Made by a program: the position numbers and the translations under genes. A DNA stretch of 64,000 nucleotides from Saccharopolyspora aridisoli (GTDB taxonomy: Bacteria > Actinomycetota > Actinomycetes > Mycobacteriales > Pseudonocardiaceae), in NCBI RefSeq assembly GCF_004348445.1, contig NZ_SMKV01000001.1:248001-312000 (forward strand), given 5' to 3'. This document shows positions 46,134-55,714 of this stretch, in pieces; positions within the stretch are counted from its first letter, which is position 1, and every line of letters begins with the position of its first letter. Under the pieces are notes generated by a model. The model searched no databases. It was given only the letters and a program-made list of their open reading frames with translations, and had not been told where the DNA came from.

Positions 46134-47116
46134 TGTTGAGTTTGACCGGGTTCACCGCGCCGTGGTGGTTCCTGCTGCTGTTGGTGGTCGCCGGCCTGGT
46201 CGCCGGTTACGTGTGGGCGATGCGGCGCAGGCATCGGGATTCGTTGAAGTTCTCCAACCTGGAGGTGCTGGACCGGGTCGCCTCGAGCAGGCAGGGCTGG
46301 TGGAAGCACGTGCCGCCGGCGTTGCTCGGGGTGGCGCTGGTCCTGCTGACCGTGGCGCTGTCGGGTCCGACGGCCGAGCAGCGGATTCCGCGCAACCGGG
46401 CGACGGTCATGCTGACCATCGACGTGTCGTTGTCTATGAAGGCCACCGATGTGGAGCCGAACCGGTTGGAGGCGGCGAAGGTCGCGGCCAAGGAGTTCGC
46501 CGACAAGCTCACGCCGGGCATCAACCTGGGTCTGGTGTCGTTCGCCGGGACGGCGACGGTGCTGGTCATGCCGACCACGGATCGTTCGAGCGTCAAGCAG
46601 GCGATCGACACCCTCAAGCTGGCCGAGGCGACCGCGACCGGTGACGGGATCAACGCGTCGATGCAGGCCATCGACTCGTTCGGGAAGATGGTCGGCGGTC
46701 CGGCGGGTGCTCCGCCCGCGCGGATCGTGCTGATGGCCGATGGCGGGCAGACCATCCCGCGCGAGATGGACGCGCCGCGTGGCGCGTACACGAAGGCCCT
46801 CGAGGCGAAGAAGGCCAGCGTTCCGATCTCCACGATCTCCTTCGGCACCAAGCACGGCTCGATCGAGATCGAGGGCGAGCAGGAGTGGGTCGAGGTCGAC
46901 GACGACGCGATGCAGGAGATCGCGCGCCTGTCCGGCGGCGAGTTCCACAAGGCCGCCAGCGCTGAGCAGCTGCGCGAGGTCTACGAGACGCTGGGTGAGC
47001 AGATCGGCTACGAGACCAAGCACACAGACGCCAGCAAACCGTGGCTGGTGCTGGGTACTCTCTGCGCGATCATCGCGGCCGGGATCTCGTTGTTCGCCGG
47101 TCGGCGATTGCCGTAG
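46133..47116 (+). CDS. Membrane-anchored VWA domain protein (BatA-like)
   Basis: A 327-residue protein: one or two N-terminal membrane helices (APWWFLLLLVVAGLVAGYVW and VPPALLGVALVLLTVAL), a VWA domain with the MIDAS motif DVSLSMKATD, and a C-terminal helix (PWLVLGTLCAIIAAGISLFA). The VWA domain should face outside or be held at the membrane surface. Together with MoxR and DUF58 it matches the aerotolerance-type operon and Rv1481. ATG at 46133 overlaps the previous stop by one base, with GGAGGA upstream, so translation is coupled. Confidence 0.9.
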   Translation: MLSLTGFTAPWWFLLLLVVAGLVAGYVWAMRRRHRDSLKFSNLEVLDRVASSRQGWWKHVPPALLGVALVLLTVALSGPTAEQRIPRNRATVMLTIDVSLSMKATDVEPNRLEAAKVAAKEFADKLTPGINLGLVSFAGTATVLVMPTTDRSSVKQAIDTLKLAEATATGDGINASMQAIDSFGKMVGGPAGAPPARIVLMADGGQTIPREMDAPRGAYTKALEAKKASVPISTISFGTKHGSIEIEGEQEWVEVDDDAMQEIARLSGGEFHKAASAEQLREVYETLGEQIGYETKHTDASKPWLVLGTLCAIIAAGISLFAGRRLP

Positions 47117-47139
47117 CCGACGACAGGAGCTTCGTCCCC

Positions 47140-47730
47140 TTGAACACGGCAGCTCGTTTCTTGTGGGAATTCGTCAAGTCGCCGACCACGACCGCCGCGG
47201 TGGGCCCGAGTTCTCGGGCGCTGGCCGAGCAGATGGTGGCGCCGGTTCCGCTGACCGGTGATCCGGTCGTGGTGGAGCTGGGCCCGGGCACGGGTGCGTT
47301 CACCGAGGTGATCCAGCGACGCCTGGGCGGACGGGGCACGCACCTGGCGGTGGAGCTCAACGAGAGCTGGGCCGCTGACCTGGGGCACCGCTTCCCGGGC
47401 GTGGACTCCGTGTGCGGGAACGCCCGCAGCGTCCCGGAACTGCTGGCCGAGCGCGGACTCGCCAAGGCCGACGTGGTGGTCAGCGGGTTGCCGTGGGTGG
47501 CGCACGCGCCGGTGAACGGCGTCCCGCTGGTGGAGCTGCTGGCGTCGGTGATGGCTGCGGACGGGGTGTTCACGCAGTTCGCCTACACCTGGACGCGGTG
47601 GGCGCCGCCAGCCCGCAAGCAGCACGCGGACCTCAAGGCGACGTTCGAGGAGACGGTGGTCAGCCGCACGGTGTGGCGCAACCTGCCGCCCGCGGTGGTG
47701 TACCTGGCCCGCAGGCCGCGTTCGTCGTAG
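47140..47730 (+). CDS. PmtA-like class I SAM-dependent methyltransferase, paralogue 2
   Basis: A 196-residue methyltransferase sharing its plan with the gene at 20978-21655: LWEFVKSPTTTAAVGPSSRA at the start, motif I VVVELGPGTGAFTEVIQ, HLAVELNESWAADL, the loop VVSGLPWVAHAP and the ending VSRTVWRNLPPAVVYLARRP. The class includes phospholipid N-methyltransferases acting on membrane lipids; activity on rRNA is less likely. The start is a TTG at 47140 with AGGAG ten bases upstream. It directly follows the VWA gene and is not part of the mycobacterial block in this place. Confidence 0.78.
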   Translation: MNTAARFLWEFVKSPTTTAAVGPSSRALAEQMVAPVPLTGDPVVVELGPGTGAFTEVIQRRLGGRGTHLAVELNESWAADLGHRFPGVDSVCGNARSVPELLAERGLAKADVVVSGLPWVAHAPVNGVPLVELLASVMAADGVFTQFAYTWTRWAPPARKQHADLKATFEETVVSRTVWRNLPPAVVYLARRPRSS

Positions 47731-47765
47731 CCGCGCGCCGCCGGGGGCGGTGTTAGGTTGCTGGG

Positions 47766-48488
47766 ATGCCTGCTGATGCCGTGGTGTCCGGGCTTGACGA
47801 ATTACCGCTGCTGATCGAGCTGGGGACGGCGTTGCTGTTCTCCAGCCTCATCGGGCTGGAGCGGGAGATCCGGGCCAAGAGCGCCGGGTTGCGCACGCAC
47901 GCCTTGGTGGGCGTGGGCGCGGCGCTCTTCATGCTGGTGTCCAAGTACGCCTTCGGTGACCTGCTGGTGTTCGACCGGGTGTCGCTGGACCCGTCGCGGG
48001 TCGCGGCGCAGATCGTCTCCGGCATCGGCTTCATCGGCGGCGGGCTGATCTTCGTGCGCCGGGATGCCGTGCGCGGTCTGACCACGGCGGCCTCGGTGTG
48101 GCTGGTGGCCGCGGTGGGGATGGCCTGCGGCGGTGGGCTGGTGGTGCTGGCGGCGGCCACGACCGGCGTGCACTTCCTGGTGGCGATCGGCTTCCCGCAC
48201 CTGCTGCGGGTCGCGCGTCCGGCGTTGCGGGAGCCGCAGGTGATGCGGGTGGGCTACCTGGACGGCTACGGCGTGCTGCGCAGCGTGCTGACGATGTGCA
48301 CCAGCCGGGGGTGGGCGCTGCTGGACCTGCAGGTCGAGCGGGAGGACTCCGACGACGAGCAGCGCACGGCGGTGGTGGCGCTGCGGCTGCGCGGCAAGAC
48401 ACCGGTGTCGACGCTGGTGGAGGAGATCAGCCAGTTGCCGGGCGTGCTGCACGCTGCGGTCGGCGATTCGGCCGAGGGCGGTTTCTGA
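47766..48488 (+). CDS. MgtC/SapB family membrane protein
   Basis: A 240-residue protein with four to five membrane helices in its N-terminal 150 residues. The family signature is clear: LIGLEREIRAKSAGLRTHALVGVGAAL, and IVSGIGFIGGGLIFVRRDAVRGLTTAASVW. The C-terminal domain is cytosolic and ACT-like (VMRVGYLDGYGVLRSVLTM). Such proteins influence magnesium homeostasis and, in pathogens, F-ATPase activity; the role here is unknown. It may be read with the methyltransferase gene 35 bases upstream. Confidence 0.87.
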   Translation: MPADAVVSGLDELPLLIELGTALLFSSLIGLEREIRAKSAGLRTHALVGVGAALFMLVSKYAFGDLLVFDRVSLDPSRVAAQIVSGIGFIGGGLIFVRRDAVRGLTTAASVWLVAAVGMACGGGLVVLAAATTGVHFLVAIGFPHLLRVARPALREPQVMRVGYLDGYGVLRSVLTMCTSRGWALLDLQVEREDSDDEQRTAVVALRLRGKTPVSTLVEEISQLPGVLHAAVGDSAEGGF

Positions 48489-48871
48489 GGCGGTGCGGGG
48501 GCCGGCATCGGCGGACCGCGCCCGCACCGCGAGCAGGCCGTCACGAATCCGCCCGCTACTCGAGGCGGCCGGGGGCACAGCGTGATCGTCCTGCGCCCCC
48601 GGCCAACACCGCGACCACCTGCGCCGCGATGCCGGAGCCGAAGACCGGTCTCCCGATGTCGCAACGCGCCTACACCTGCGCGACGGTGGGGTGCACCGCG
48701 CCGAGGGGAAGACCTCGGCCCTCGTCGTGCGGAGCCGGGCTGGTTCCCAATCCGGGCAGTGATGTGGGCGTCAGACCTGGGCGCACGCGGTGCGCTCAGG
48801 TTGTCTGAGCTGCGAATCCCCGCCTGCGCACTGCCGGCGGGATGCGCGCCGGCGAGCGGGCGGGGGAGGGC
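48489..48871. other. Intergenic region between convergent mgtC-like and trxA genes
   Basis: These 383 bases contain one strong hairpin (described separately) and otherwise no open frame with a ribosome site, no repeat and no RNA gene that I recognise. A plus-strand frame from about 48630 with several Cys codons has no start signal and unusual composition; I do not count it as a gene. Confidence 0.5.
48567..48604. terminator. Ten-base-stem hairpin terminator
   Basis: GGCCGGGGGC and GCCCCCGGCC form a perfect stem with an 18-base loop, 79 bases after the MgtC-type gene and before the convergent thioredoxin gene. No T run, so it may act in either direction. Confidence 0.6.
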
Positions 48872-49222
48872 TCAATCCGCTTCCTTCTTGATCTGCTCCA
48901 TGTCGAGGTCGCGGGCCTGGCCGACGAGGTCTTCGAAGACGTTCTCGGGCAGGGCACCGGGCTGCTGGAAGACCAAGACCTTGTCCCGGATGATCGCCAA
49001 CGTCGGGATCGACTGGACGTCGAAGGCGGCGGCGAGCTCGGGCTGGTCCTCGGTGTCGACCTTGGCGAAGACGATGTCGTCGTGTGTCTCCGAACCCTTC
49101 TCGAAGACCGGGGCGAACTGCTTGCACGGGCCGCACCAGGAAGCCCAGAAGTCGATGATGACGAACTTGTCGTCGCTGACGACCTCGTCGAAGTTGTCCT
49201 TGGTCAGTTCGACCGTGGCCAT
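48872..49222 (-). CDS. trxA: Thioredoxin
   Basis: A 116-residue thioredoxin. The active site WCGPC places the redox cysteines at residues 30 and 33 in IDFWASWCGPCKQFAPVF, and the cis-proline is in QSIPTLAIIRD. It reduces disulfides in the cytoplasm with electrons from thioredoxin reductase, not encoded here. The C-terminus is slightly longer than usual, with EQIKKEAD. Divergent from fabG; the 287 bases between them hold both promoters. Confidence 0.92.
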   Translation of the reverse strand: MATVELTKDNFDEVVSDDKFVIIDFWASWCGPCKQFAPVFEKGSETHDDIVFAKVDTEDQPELAAAFDVQSIPTLAIIRDKVLVFQQPGALPENVFEDLVGQARDLDMEQIKKEAD

Positions 49223-49362
49223 TGGATCCCTCTTCGGATGGTGGGGCAGTTAGTCGGGCAACGCCGGCCGCGGGACCGCGCATTCCCCCGGTTCGTGTCG
49301 GTCGCACCACGATCGTGGCGATCAGCGCGAGCGTGGTGGGCCACCGTACTGGCCGCGGGTGA

Positions 49363-50213
<851 letters not shown>

Positions 50214-50214
<1 letters not shown>

Positions 50215-50231
50215 CCCGCTCGGCAGCGGGT
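50214..50231 (+). terminator. Small hairpin overlapping the fabG1 stop codon
   Basis: ACCCGCT, loop CGGC, AGCGGGT: the first base is the last base of the fabG1 stop. A seven-base stem without T run between fabG1 and inhA could reduce read-through or protect the mRNA end. Confidence 0.45.
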
Positions 50232-50312
50232 GAGGGGACTTCCGGCACAGCGCTGGTGCCGGCCACTTCGGGTGCGTGGGCGCCCGGCATGTGATTTTCG
50301 AAGGGGTTTTTC

Positions 50313-51080
50313 GTGAGCGGATTGCTCGAAGGCAAGCGGGTCCTGATCACCGGGGTGATCACCGACGCGTCGATCGCGTTCCACGCGGCCAAGGCCGCCC
50401 AGGAGCAGGGCGCCGAGGTGGTGCTGACCGGGTTCGGCCGGTTGAGCCTGGTGGAGCGGATCGCCAACCGGCTGCCCAAGCCTGCTCCGGTGCTGGAGCT
50501 GGACGTCACCAACGCCGAGCACCTGGAGACGCTGCCGGAGCGGGTGCGCCAGCACGTCAGCGGGCTGGACGGTGTGCTGCACTCGATCGGCTACGCGCCG
50601 GCGTCGTGCCTGGGCGGGGACTTCCTGGAGGCCCCGTGGGAGGACGTGTCCACTGCGGTGCGGATCTCGGCGTACTCGTTGAAGTCGTTGAGCACCGCGA
50701 CGCTGCCGCTGCTGAGCGAGGGCTCCTCGATCGTGGGCATGGACTTCGACGCGCGCGTGGCGTGGCCGGCCTACGACTGGATGGGCGTGGCCAAGGCGGC
50801 GCTGGAGTCGACGTCGCGGTACTTGGCGCGTGAGCTGGGCCCCAAGGGCGTGCGGGTGAACCTGGTGTCGGCCGGTCCGGTGCGGACGATGGCGGCCAAG
50901 TCGATCCCGGGTTTCGCGGACCTGGAAGCGGGCTGGGGTGACCGGGCCCCGCTGGGCTGGGACGTCAACGACCCGACGCCGGTGGCCAAGTCGATCTGCG
51001 CGGTGCTGTCGGATTGGCTGCCTGCCACGACCGGTTCGATGATCATGGTCGACGGTGGGGTGCACTCCCTCGGGGTGTGA
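50313..51080 (+). CDS. inhA: InhA-like NADH-dependent enoyl-ACP reductase
   Basis: A 255-residue enzyme for the last step of the fatty acid elongation cycle. The start [20 protein letters not shown] and the region [20 protein letters not shown] are much closer to mycobacterial InhA than to enterobacterial FabI. The active-site pair is Tyr154 and Lys161 (Y-x6-K), and Ser91 stands where InhA has Ser94 ([11 protein letters not shown]). In an organism presumably without mycolic acids it should serve ordinary or branched fatty acid synthesis. Lies 98 bases after fabG1, GTG start. Confidence 0.92.
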   Translation: MSGLLEGKRVLITGVITDASIAFHAAKAAQEQGAEVVLTGFGRLSLVERIANRLPKPAPVLELDVTNAEHLETLPERVRQHVSGLDGVLHSIGYAPASCLGGDFLEAPWEDVSTAVRISAYSLKSLSTATLPLLSEGSSIVGMDFDARVAWPAYDWMGVAKAALESTSRYLARELGPKGVRVNLVSAGPVRTMAAKSIPGFADLEAGWGDRAPLGWDVNDPTPVAKSICAVLSDWLPATTGSMIMVDGGVHSLGV

Positions 51081-51091
51081 TTCGTCGTGCG

Positions 51092-51126
51092 GAGGGGCGC
51101 TCTGGAGATGATCCGGGGCGCCCCTC
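51092..51126 (+). terminator. Hairpin terminator after inhA
   Basis: GAGGGGCGC and GCGCCCCTC form a perfect nine-base stem with a 17-base loop, 11 bases after the inhA stop, ending in a mixed CGTCGTCT tail. It separates inhA from hemH. Confidence 0.65.
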
Positions 51127-51175
51127 GTCGTCTGCACCGCGTGGTTCACATCGGGTGCGCCCCGGTTGCGCGGGG

Positions 51176-52222
51176 ATGAATCAGCGGCGCGATGATGGTC
51201 CGGTGAGCTTTGACGCGTTGCTGTTCTTGTCGTTCGGGGGGCCGGAGGGCCCGGAGGAAGTGCGGCCGTTCCTGGAGAACGTGACCCGGGGCAGGGGAGT
51301 GCCGCCGGAGCGCCTCGACGAGGTGGCCGAGCACTACCTGCACTTCGGTGGGGTGTCGCCGATCAACCGGCTGAACGAGGACATCATGGCCGCGTTGCGG
51401 TCCGAGCTGGACGCTCAGGGTCGGGATCTGCCGATCTACTTCGGCAACCGCAACTGGCACCCGATGGTCGAGGACACCGTCGCGCGGATGGCCGATGACG
51501 GGGTGCGGCGGGCTCTGGTGTTCGCGACCTCGGCGTGGGGCGGCTACTCGGGGTGCAAGCAGTACCACGAGGACATCGTGCGGGCGCGGGAGTCGGTCGG
51601 GCAGCGGGCGCCGGAGCTGGTGAAGCTGCGGCAGTTCTTCGACCACCCGCTGTTCGTCGGGGCAAACGCCGACGCCGTGCGGGCCGCCTACGCCGAGCTG
51701 GGGGAGCGGGCGGAGCAGGCGCGGCTGGTCCTCACCGCGCACTCCATCCCGCTGCGCGCGGATGAGCGGCCGGGTGCGGACGGGCGGCCGCAGTGGTACT
51801 CGCGGCAGGTCGCCGAGGCCGCGCGGCTGGTGGCCGAGCAGGTGGGTGCCGAGTCCTACGACGTGGTGTGGCAGTCGCGTTCGGGGCCGCCGCAGGTGCC
51901 GTGGCTGGAGCCCGACATCTGCGACCACCTGCAGGACCTGCACGCCAAGGGGGTCGGGTCGGTGGTTGTCAGCCCGATCGGGTTCGTCTCCGATCACCTC
52001 GAGGTCGTGTGGGACCTGGACAACGAAGCGGAAGAAGCGGCTGCCGGGTTGGGCATGGGTTTCGCGCGCGCGGCCACGGCGGGCACCGATCCGCGGTTCG
52101 TGGAGATGATCGTGGAGCTCATCGCCGAGCACACCGATGCTGCACCGGTGTGCAAGCTCTCGGAGCTTCGGATGGCGGGTTCGACGGTCAACGGGGCGCT
52201 GTGCGCTCCCGGCTGCTGCTGA
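51176..52222 (+). CDS. hemH: Ferrochelatase, actinobacterial iron-sulfur type (coproporphyrin ferrochelatase)
   Basis: A protein of about 348 residues inserting iron in the last steps of haem synthesis. The catalytic His lies in [11 protein letters not shown], and [16 protein letters not shown] is typical. Cysteines that bind the [2Fe-2S] cluster in the M. tuberculosis enzyme have counterparts in [11 protein letters not shown] and the C-terminal ALCAPGCC. Actinobacteria use the coproporphyrin route, so the substrate is most likely coproporphyrin III (established pathway knowledge). Start ATG at 51176 or GTG at 51203 ([15 protein letters not shown]); neither has a strong ribosome site. Confidence 0.92.
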   Translation: MNQRRDDGPVSFDALLFLSFGGPEGPEEVRPFLENVTRGRGVPPERLDEVAEHYLHFGGVSPINRLNEDIMAALRSELDAQGRDLPIYFGNRNWHPMVEDTVARMADDGVRRALVFATSAWGGYSGCKQYHEDIVRARESVGQRAPELVKLRQFFDHPLFVGANADAVRAAYAELGERAEQARLVLTAHSIPLRADERPGADGRPQWYSRQVAEAARLVAEQVGAESYDVVWQSRSGPPQVPWLEPDICDHLQDLHAKGVGSVVVSPIGFVSDHLEVVWDLDNEAEEAAAGLGMGFARAATAGTDPRFVEMIVELIAEHTDAAPVCKLSELRMAGSTVNGALCAPGCC

Positions 52223-52234
52223 GGGTTCGCGGCT

Positions 52235-52276
52235 GTTGGTGGGGTGTCTGCTCCGCGGAGCAGACACCCCACCAAC
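52235..52276. terminator. 42-bp perfect palindrome between convergent genes
   Basis: Two perfectly complementary 21-base arms meet at CTCCGCGGAG (52251-52260) with no unpaired centre. It begins 12 bases after the ferrochelatase stop and ends 5 bases before the stop of the convergent gene, the place of a bidirectional terminator. The RNA hairpin would need a minimal loop formed from the CGCG centre. Confidence 0.8.
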
Positions 52277-52281
52277 GTCGG

Positions 52282-53076
52282 TCAGGAACGGGCCGCTTGG
52301 TCTGCCAGGACGCGGACCATCTCGGCGACCGAGGCGCGGCGGGCGGCGCGCACGGCGTCGAACAGCGGGCGCAGGGCGTCGGTGCGGCTGCGCATCGCTG
52401 ATGCCGACAGGGCGCCGCCGGGTGCGTCGTCGGTGGCCACCCACAGGATGGCCTCGACCTCGGTGGCGCGCTGGAGGATCCGCAGCGTGCGCTGGGGGAT
52501 GTTCTCCGGCCAGTCCGGGGCGGGTTTGGCTGCGATGGTCTGGGCGATCTCCTCGCGCACACCTGGGCGTTGCTTGGCCACTCCGAGTTCGATGAGGGCG
52601 GTGGCGGCCTCGCGCATGGCCGAGGCCATGCCGTGCTCGGCTTCGCCGATCGGCAGGTGCTCGGCGGGCGGCAGTTCGCCGGTCTCGAACACCGTCCAGC
52701 GCAGGATGCCTTCGGCGATGCGTTCGGGGACCAGTCCCAGTCCGGCTTCGGGAAGCACGGCGGCTTCGCCGATGCGCATCGCGAGCTTGGAGAACGGGGT
52801 GGCTCCGCCGAGGCCCCGGGCGTCACCGGGCACGGGCAGCGCGAGTTCGCCGGTGGAGGCACCGGCCTTGCGCAGCGCCGCCAGCAGCAGGGCGGGGCCG
52901 GCGGGGGTGTCGTCGGGGCCGGGCAGGTCCAGGCGCGCGGCGAGCTCGTCGTCGGCGGCGCGGAACTCCTGCACCTCGCCCCAGGTCTGCAGGGCATCGA
53001 GCACGTCGTCAGACGCGGCCGCACCGTGCAGCCAGGCGGACGACCAGACAACCGAAGTGGCGCTTGGGCATGGCAC
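52282..53076 (-). CDS. Conserved actinobacterial protein in Rv1486c position, unknown function
   Basis: A 264-residue, Ala/Leu/Glu-rich helical protein without membrane segments. Recognisable stretches are VVWSSAWLHGAAASDDVLDAL, TWGEVQEFRAADDELAARL, and FSKLAMRIGEAAVLPEAGLG; none belongs to an enzyme family I know. It is convergent with ferrochelatase and divergent from DUF3097, just as Rv1486c is convergent with hemH in M. tuberculosis, and I call it the positional counterpart. The ATG at 53076 has no ribosome site; the GTG eight codons later is an alternative start. Confidence 0.65.
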   Translation of the reverse strand: MPCPSATSVVWSSAWLHGAAASDDVLDALQTWGEVQEFRAADDELAARLDLPGPDDTPAGPALLLAALRKAGASTGELALPVPGDARGLGGATPFSKLAMRIGEAAVLPEAGLGLVPERIAEGILRWTVFETGELPPAEHLPIGEAEHGMASAMREAATALIELGVAKQRPGVREEIAQTIAAKPAPDWPENIPQRTLRILQRATEVEAILWVATDDAPGGALSASAMRSRTDALRPLFDAVRAARRASVAEMVRVLADQAARS

Positions 53077-53204
53077 GTCGGTAGAGGGTACGGATCGAAA
53101 ACCCTTGCCGTGCCCGGGGGGAGGTGTGGTGTGACTCCGCCCATGGGGCGGTTGCGCGGCGTGGCGGCATGACGGTTGGCCACGGTCGATTACCGTGTCG
53201 GTTC

Positions 53205-54011
53205 GTGCGGTCGGTTGATTATGGACGCGACATCCTGTCGGGCTCGCGGCGCAAGGAGGTGCCGGAGATCCCGGCTGAACCGGATCTGGTGGTCGAGGAC
53301 CCGGCCAGTGGTTTCTGCGGTGCGGTGGTGCGGGTGGAGAAGAACAACGTGGTGCTGGAGGACCGGCACGGCAAGCAGCGCCTGTTCCCGATGCGCCCGG
53401 CCGCGTTCCTGTTCGAGGGCAAGCCCGCGACGCTGGTGCCTGCGCGCACGAGCGCCCCGGCGGGTCCGGCGCGGTCGGCGTCTGGTTCGGTGAAGGTCGA
53501 GGGTCTGCGGGCCCGCACGGCGCGCGGCAGCCGGATCTGGGTGGAGGGCGTTCACGACGCCGAGCTGGTCGAGCGGATCTGGGGTCACGACTTGCGGGTG
53601 GAAGGCATCGTCGTCGAGCCGCTGCACGGCGTGGACGACTTGCCGGGGTTGCTGGCCGAGTTCGGGCCGGAGCCGGGTCGCCGGGTCGGGGTGCTGGTGG
53701 ACCACCTGGTTCCGGGCAGCAAGGAATCGCGGTTGGTGGAGGGCATCACCGACGAGCACGTGATGGTCACCGGGCACCCGTACGTGGATGTCTGGGAGGC
53801 GGTCAAGCCCGCTGCGGTGGGGATTCGCGAGTGGCCGACGGTGCCGCGCGGGCAGGACTGGAAGCAGGGCGTGTGCTCGCAGCTGGGCTGGGGTGAGCCC
53901 GCGGAGGGTTGGCGGCGGGTGCTGGCCGGCGCCACTGGTTTCCGCGACGTCGAAACGCCGTTGTTGACCGCGGTGGAGCAGCTGATCGATTTCGTCACCG
54001 GCGATGGGTGA
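53205..54011 (+). CDS. DUF3097 family protein
   Basis: A 268-residue cytosolic protein. The family pattern is visible: VRSVDYGRDILSG at the start, LVVEDPASGFCGAVVRVEKN, LEDRHGKQRLFPMRPAAFLF, then KVEGLRARTARGSRIWVEGV and VEGIVVEPLHGVDDLPGLLA, ending with a helical AVEQLIDFVTGDG. DUF3097 has no published reaction; part of it resembles the toprim/OLD-like arrangement GSRIWVEGVHDAEL (inference). Start uncertain: GTG at 53205 matches family starts, an in-frame ATG at 53169 also exists. Single gene. Confidence 0.82.
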   Translation: MRSVDYGRDILSGSRRKEVPEIPAEPDLVVEDPASGFCGAVVRVEKNNVVLEDRHGKQRLFPMRPAAFLFEGKPATLVPARTSAPAGPARSASGSVKVEGLRARTARGSRIWVEGVHDAELVERIWGHDLRVEGIVVEPLHGVDDLPGLLAEFGPEPGRRVGVLVDHLVPGSKESRLVEGITDEHVMVTGHPYVDVWEAVKPAAVGIREWPTVPRGQDWKQGVCSQLGWGEPAEGWRRVLAGATGFRDVETPLLTAVEQLIDFVTGDG

Positions 54012-54084
54012 TCTGGCGGTCACACGTTGATCACGTGGTTCGGAATGCCGGTGCCACCTGGGGTGGGCGTGCCACGATGGACGC

Positions 54085-54516
54085 ATGACTCCTGCGCTGC
54101 TGTGGCTGATCGCCGGGGTGCTGCTGATCGGCGCCGAGGTCCTGTCCGGGGATTTCGTGCTGGTCATGATCGGCGCCGCGGCTCTGGGGGCCGCCGGTAG
54201 TTCGGCGCTGGGGATGCCCTTGGGCGTGGACGTCGCGGTGTTCGCCATGCTGGCTCTGGGTTTGGTGGTGCTGGCGCGGCCCGCGCTCAGGCGGCACATG
54301 ATCGGTCAGCGGGCGCTCAAGACCAACGTGGACGCCCTGGTGGGGAAGCAGGCGCGCGTGGTGTCCACAGTGGATGTGCAGGGGGGTCAGGTTCGCATCG
54401 ACGGCCAGTTGTGGTCGGCGCGGGCTCTGGACGAGACGCAGGTTGTCGAGGCCGGCCGCACGGTCACCGTCATGGAGATCGCGGGTGCCACAGCGGTGGT
54501 GTGGGCCGAGCCCTGA
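54085..54516 (+). CDS. NfeD-like membrane protein
   Basis: A 143-residue protein with two to three membrane helices (LLWLIAGVLLIGAEVLSGDF and VDVAVFAMLALGLVVLARPA) followed by the soluble OB-fold domain of NfeD from about residue 80 (VGKQARVVSTVDVQGGQVRI) to the end. It lacks the protease domain of long NfeD proteins. Together with the SPFH gene 15 bases downstream it forms the usual NfeD-stomatin pair that organises membrane microdomains (family knowledge). Equivalent of Rv1487. Confidence 0.88.
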   Translation: MTPALLWLIAGVLLIGAEVLSGDFVLVMIGAAALGAAGSSALGMPLGVDVAVFAMLALGLVVLARPALRRHMIGQRALKTNVDALVGKQARVVSTVDVQGGQVRIDGQLWSARALDETQVVEAGRTVTVMEIAGATAVVWAEP

Positions 54517-54531
54517 GGGAGATGAGGCTTC

Positions 54532-55668
54532 GTGGGAGTGGATGAAGTGATCGTGCTGGCGGTTGTGGTGCTGCTGGTGCTCATCGTCGCGGTGAAGTCG
54601 GTGATGGTGGTGCCGCAGGCGCAGTCGGCGGTGGTGGAGCGGTTGGGCCGGTTCCGGACCGTCGCGCAGCCGGGGCTGAACATGCTGGTGCCGTTCTTCG
54701 ACCGGGTTCGGGCGCGCATCGATCTGCGCGAGCAGGTGGTGTCGTTCCCGCCGCAGCCGGTGATCACGCAGGACAACCTGACCGTCTCGATCGACACGGT
54801 GGTGTACTTCCAGGTCACCGATGCGCGTGCGGCGGTCTACGAGATCTCCAACTACATCGTGGCGGTGGAGCAGCTGACCACCACGACGCTGCGCAACGTG
54901 GTCGGTGCGATGAGCCTGGAGGAGACGCTGACCTCGCGGGATGCGATCAACACGCAGCTGCGCGGGGTCCTGGACACCGAAACCGGCCGGTGGGGCATCC
55001 GGGTCGCGCGGGTGGAGCTCAAGGCGATCGACCCGCCACCGTCCATCCAGGACTCGATGGAGAAGCAGATGCGCGCCGACCGGGAGAAGCGCGCGATGAT
55101 CCTCAACGCCGAGGGCACCCGGGAGTCGGCGATCAAGACCGCTGAGGGTCAGAAGCAGTCGGCGATCCTGGCGGCGGAAGGCCAGAAGCAGGCGGCGATC
55201 CTGGAGGCCGAGGCCGACCGGCAGTCGAGCATCCTGCGGGCGCAGGGTGAGCGGGCGAGCCAGTACCTGCAGTCGCAGGGGCAGGCGAAGGCCATCGAGA
55301 AGGTCTTCGCGGCGGTCAAACGGGCCAAGCCGACCCCGGAGCTGTTGGCCTACCAGTACCTGCAGACGTTGCCGCAGATGGCGCAGGGTGATGCCAACAA
55401 GGTGTGGGTGGTGCCCAGTGACTTCGGCAAGTCGCTGGAGGGCTTCGCCCGGATGCTCGGTGAGCCGGGCGAGGACGGGGTGTTCCGCTACGAGCCGTCG
55501 CAGGAGACCAGCGACGCTCCGCCGGCCGAGGCGGTGGAGGAGTCGGTGCAGGCGTGGTTCGACACCTCCACCAACCCCGAGGTCGCCGAAGCGGTGCGCG
55601 CCGCGGAGGCGGTGGCCCGCAAGGAGGTTCCGCCGGCCAACATGTCGCAGCCGCCGGAACGGGGCTGA
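54532..55668 (+). CDS. SPFH/band 7 (stomatin-like) membrane protein
   Basis: A 378-residue protein: one N-terminal membrane helix (VIVLAVVVLLVLIVAVKSV), the SPFH domain from SVMVVPQAQSAVVERLGRFR to VARVELKAIDPP, then a heptad-rich coiled coil with repeats AEGQKQSAILAAEGQKQAAI, and a disordered acidic C-terminus. These proteins form large ring assemblies in the membrane and scaffold proteases or transporters. GTG start; follows the NfeD gene closely, so the two are co-transcribed. Equivalent of Rv1488. Confidence 0.9.
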   Translation: MGVDEVIVLAVVVLLVLIVAVKSVMVVPQAQSAVVERLGRFRTVAQPGLNMLVPFFDRVRARIDLREQVVSFPPQPVITQDNLTVSIDTVVYFQVTDARAAVYEISNYIVAVEQLTTTTLRNVVGAMSLEETLTSRDAINTQLRGVLDTETGRWGIRVARVELKAIDPPPSIQDSMEKQMRADREKRAMILNAEGTRESAIKTAEGQKQSAILAAEGQKQAAILEAEADRQSSILRAQGERASQYLQSQGQAKAIEKVFAAVKRAKPTPELLAYQYLQTLPQMAQGDANKVWVVPSDFGKSLEGFARMLGEPGEDGVFRYEPSQETSDAPPAEAVEESVQAWFDTSTNPEVAEAVRAAEAVARKEVPPANMSQPPERG

Positions 55669-55682
55669 TCGAGCGGTTGTCG

Positions 55683-55714
55683 CGTCCCGGTGCCGGTCAT
55701 CCGGCGCCGGGACG
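55683..55714. terminator. Bidirectional terminator with PAS stop codon in its loop
   Basis: CGTCCCGGTGCCGG pairs with CCGGCGCCGGGACG (14 positions, one G-T wobble) around a TCAT loop. The stop codon of the minus-strand PAS gene lies in the loop, and the SPFH stop is 15 bases to the left, so one hairpin serves both convergent genes. Confidence 0.75.

Noticed and set aside
48627-48811. Short plus-strand frame with several Cys codons
   Set aside because: No ribosome site, low-complexity composition and no family match; treated as non-coding.
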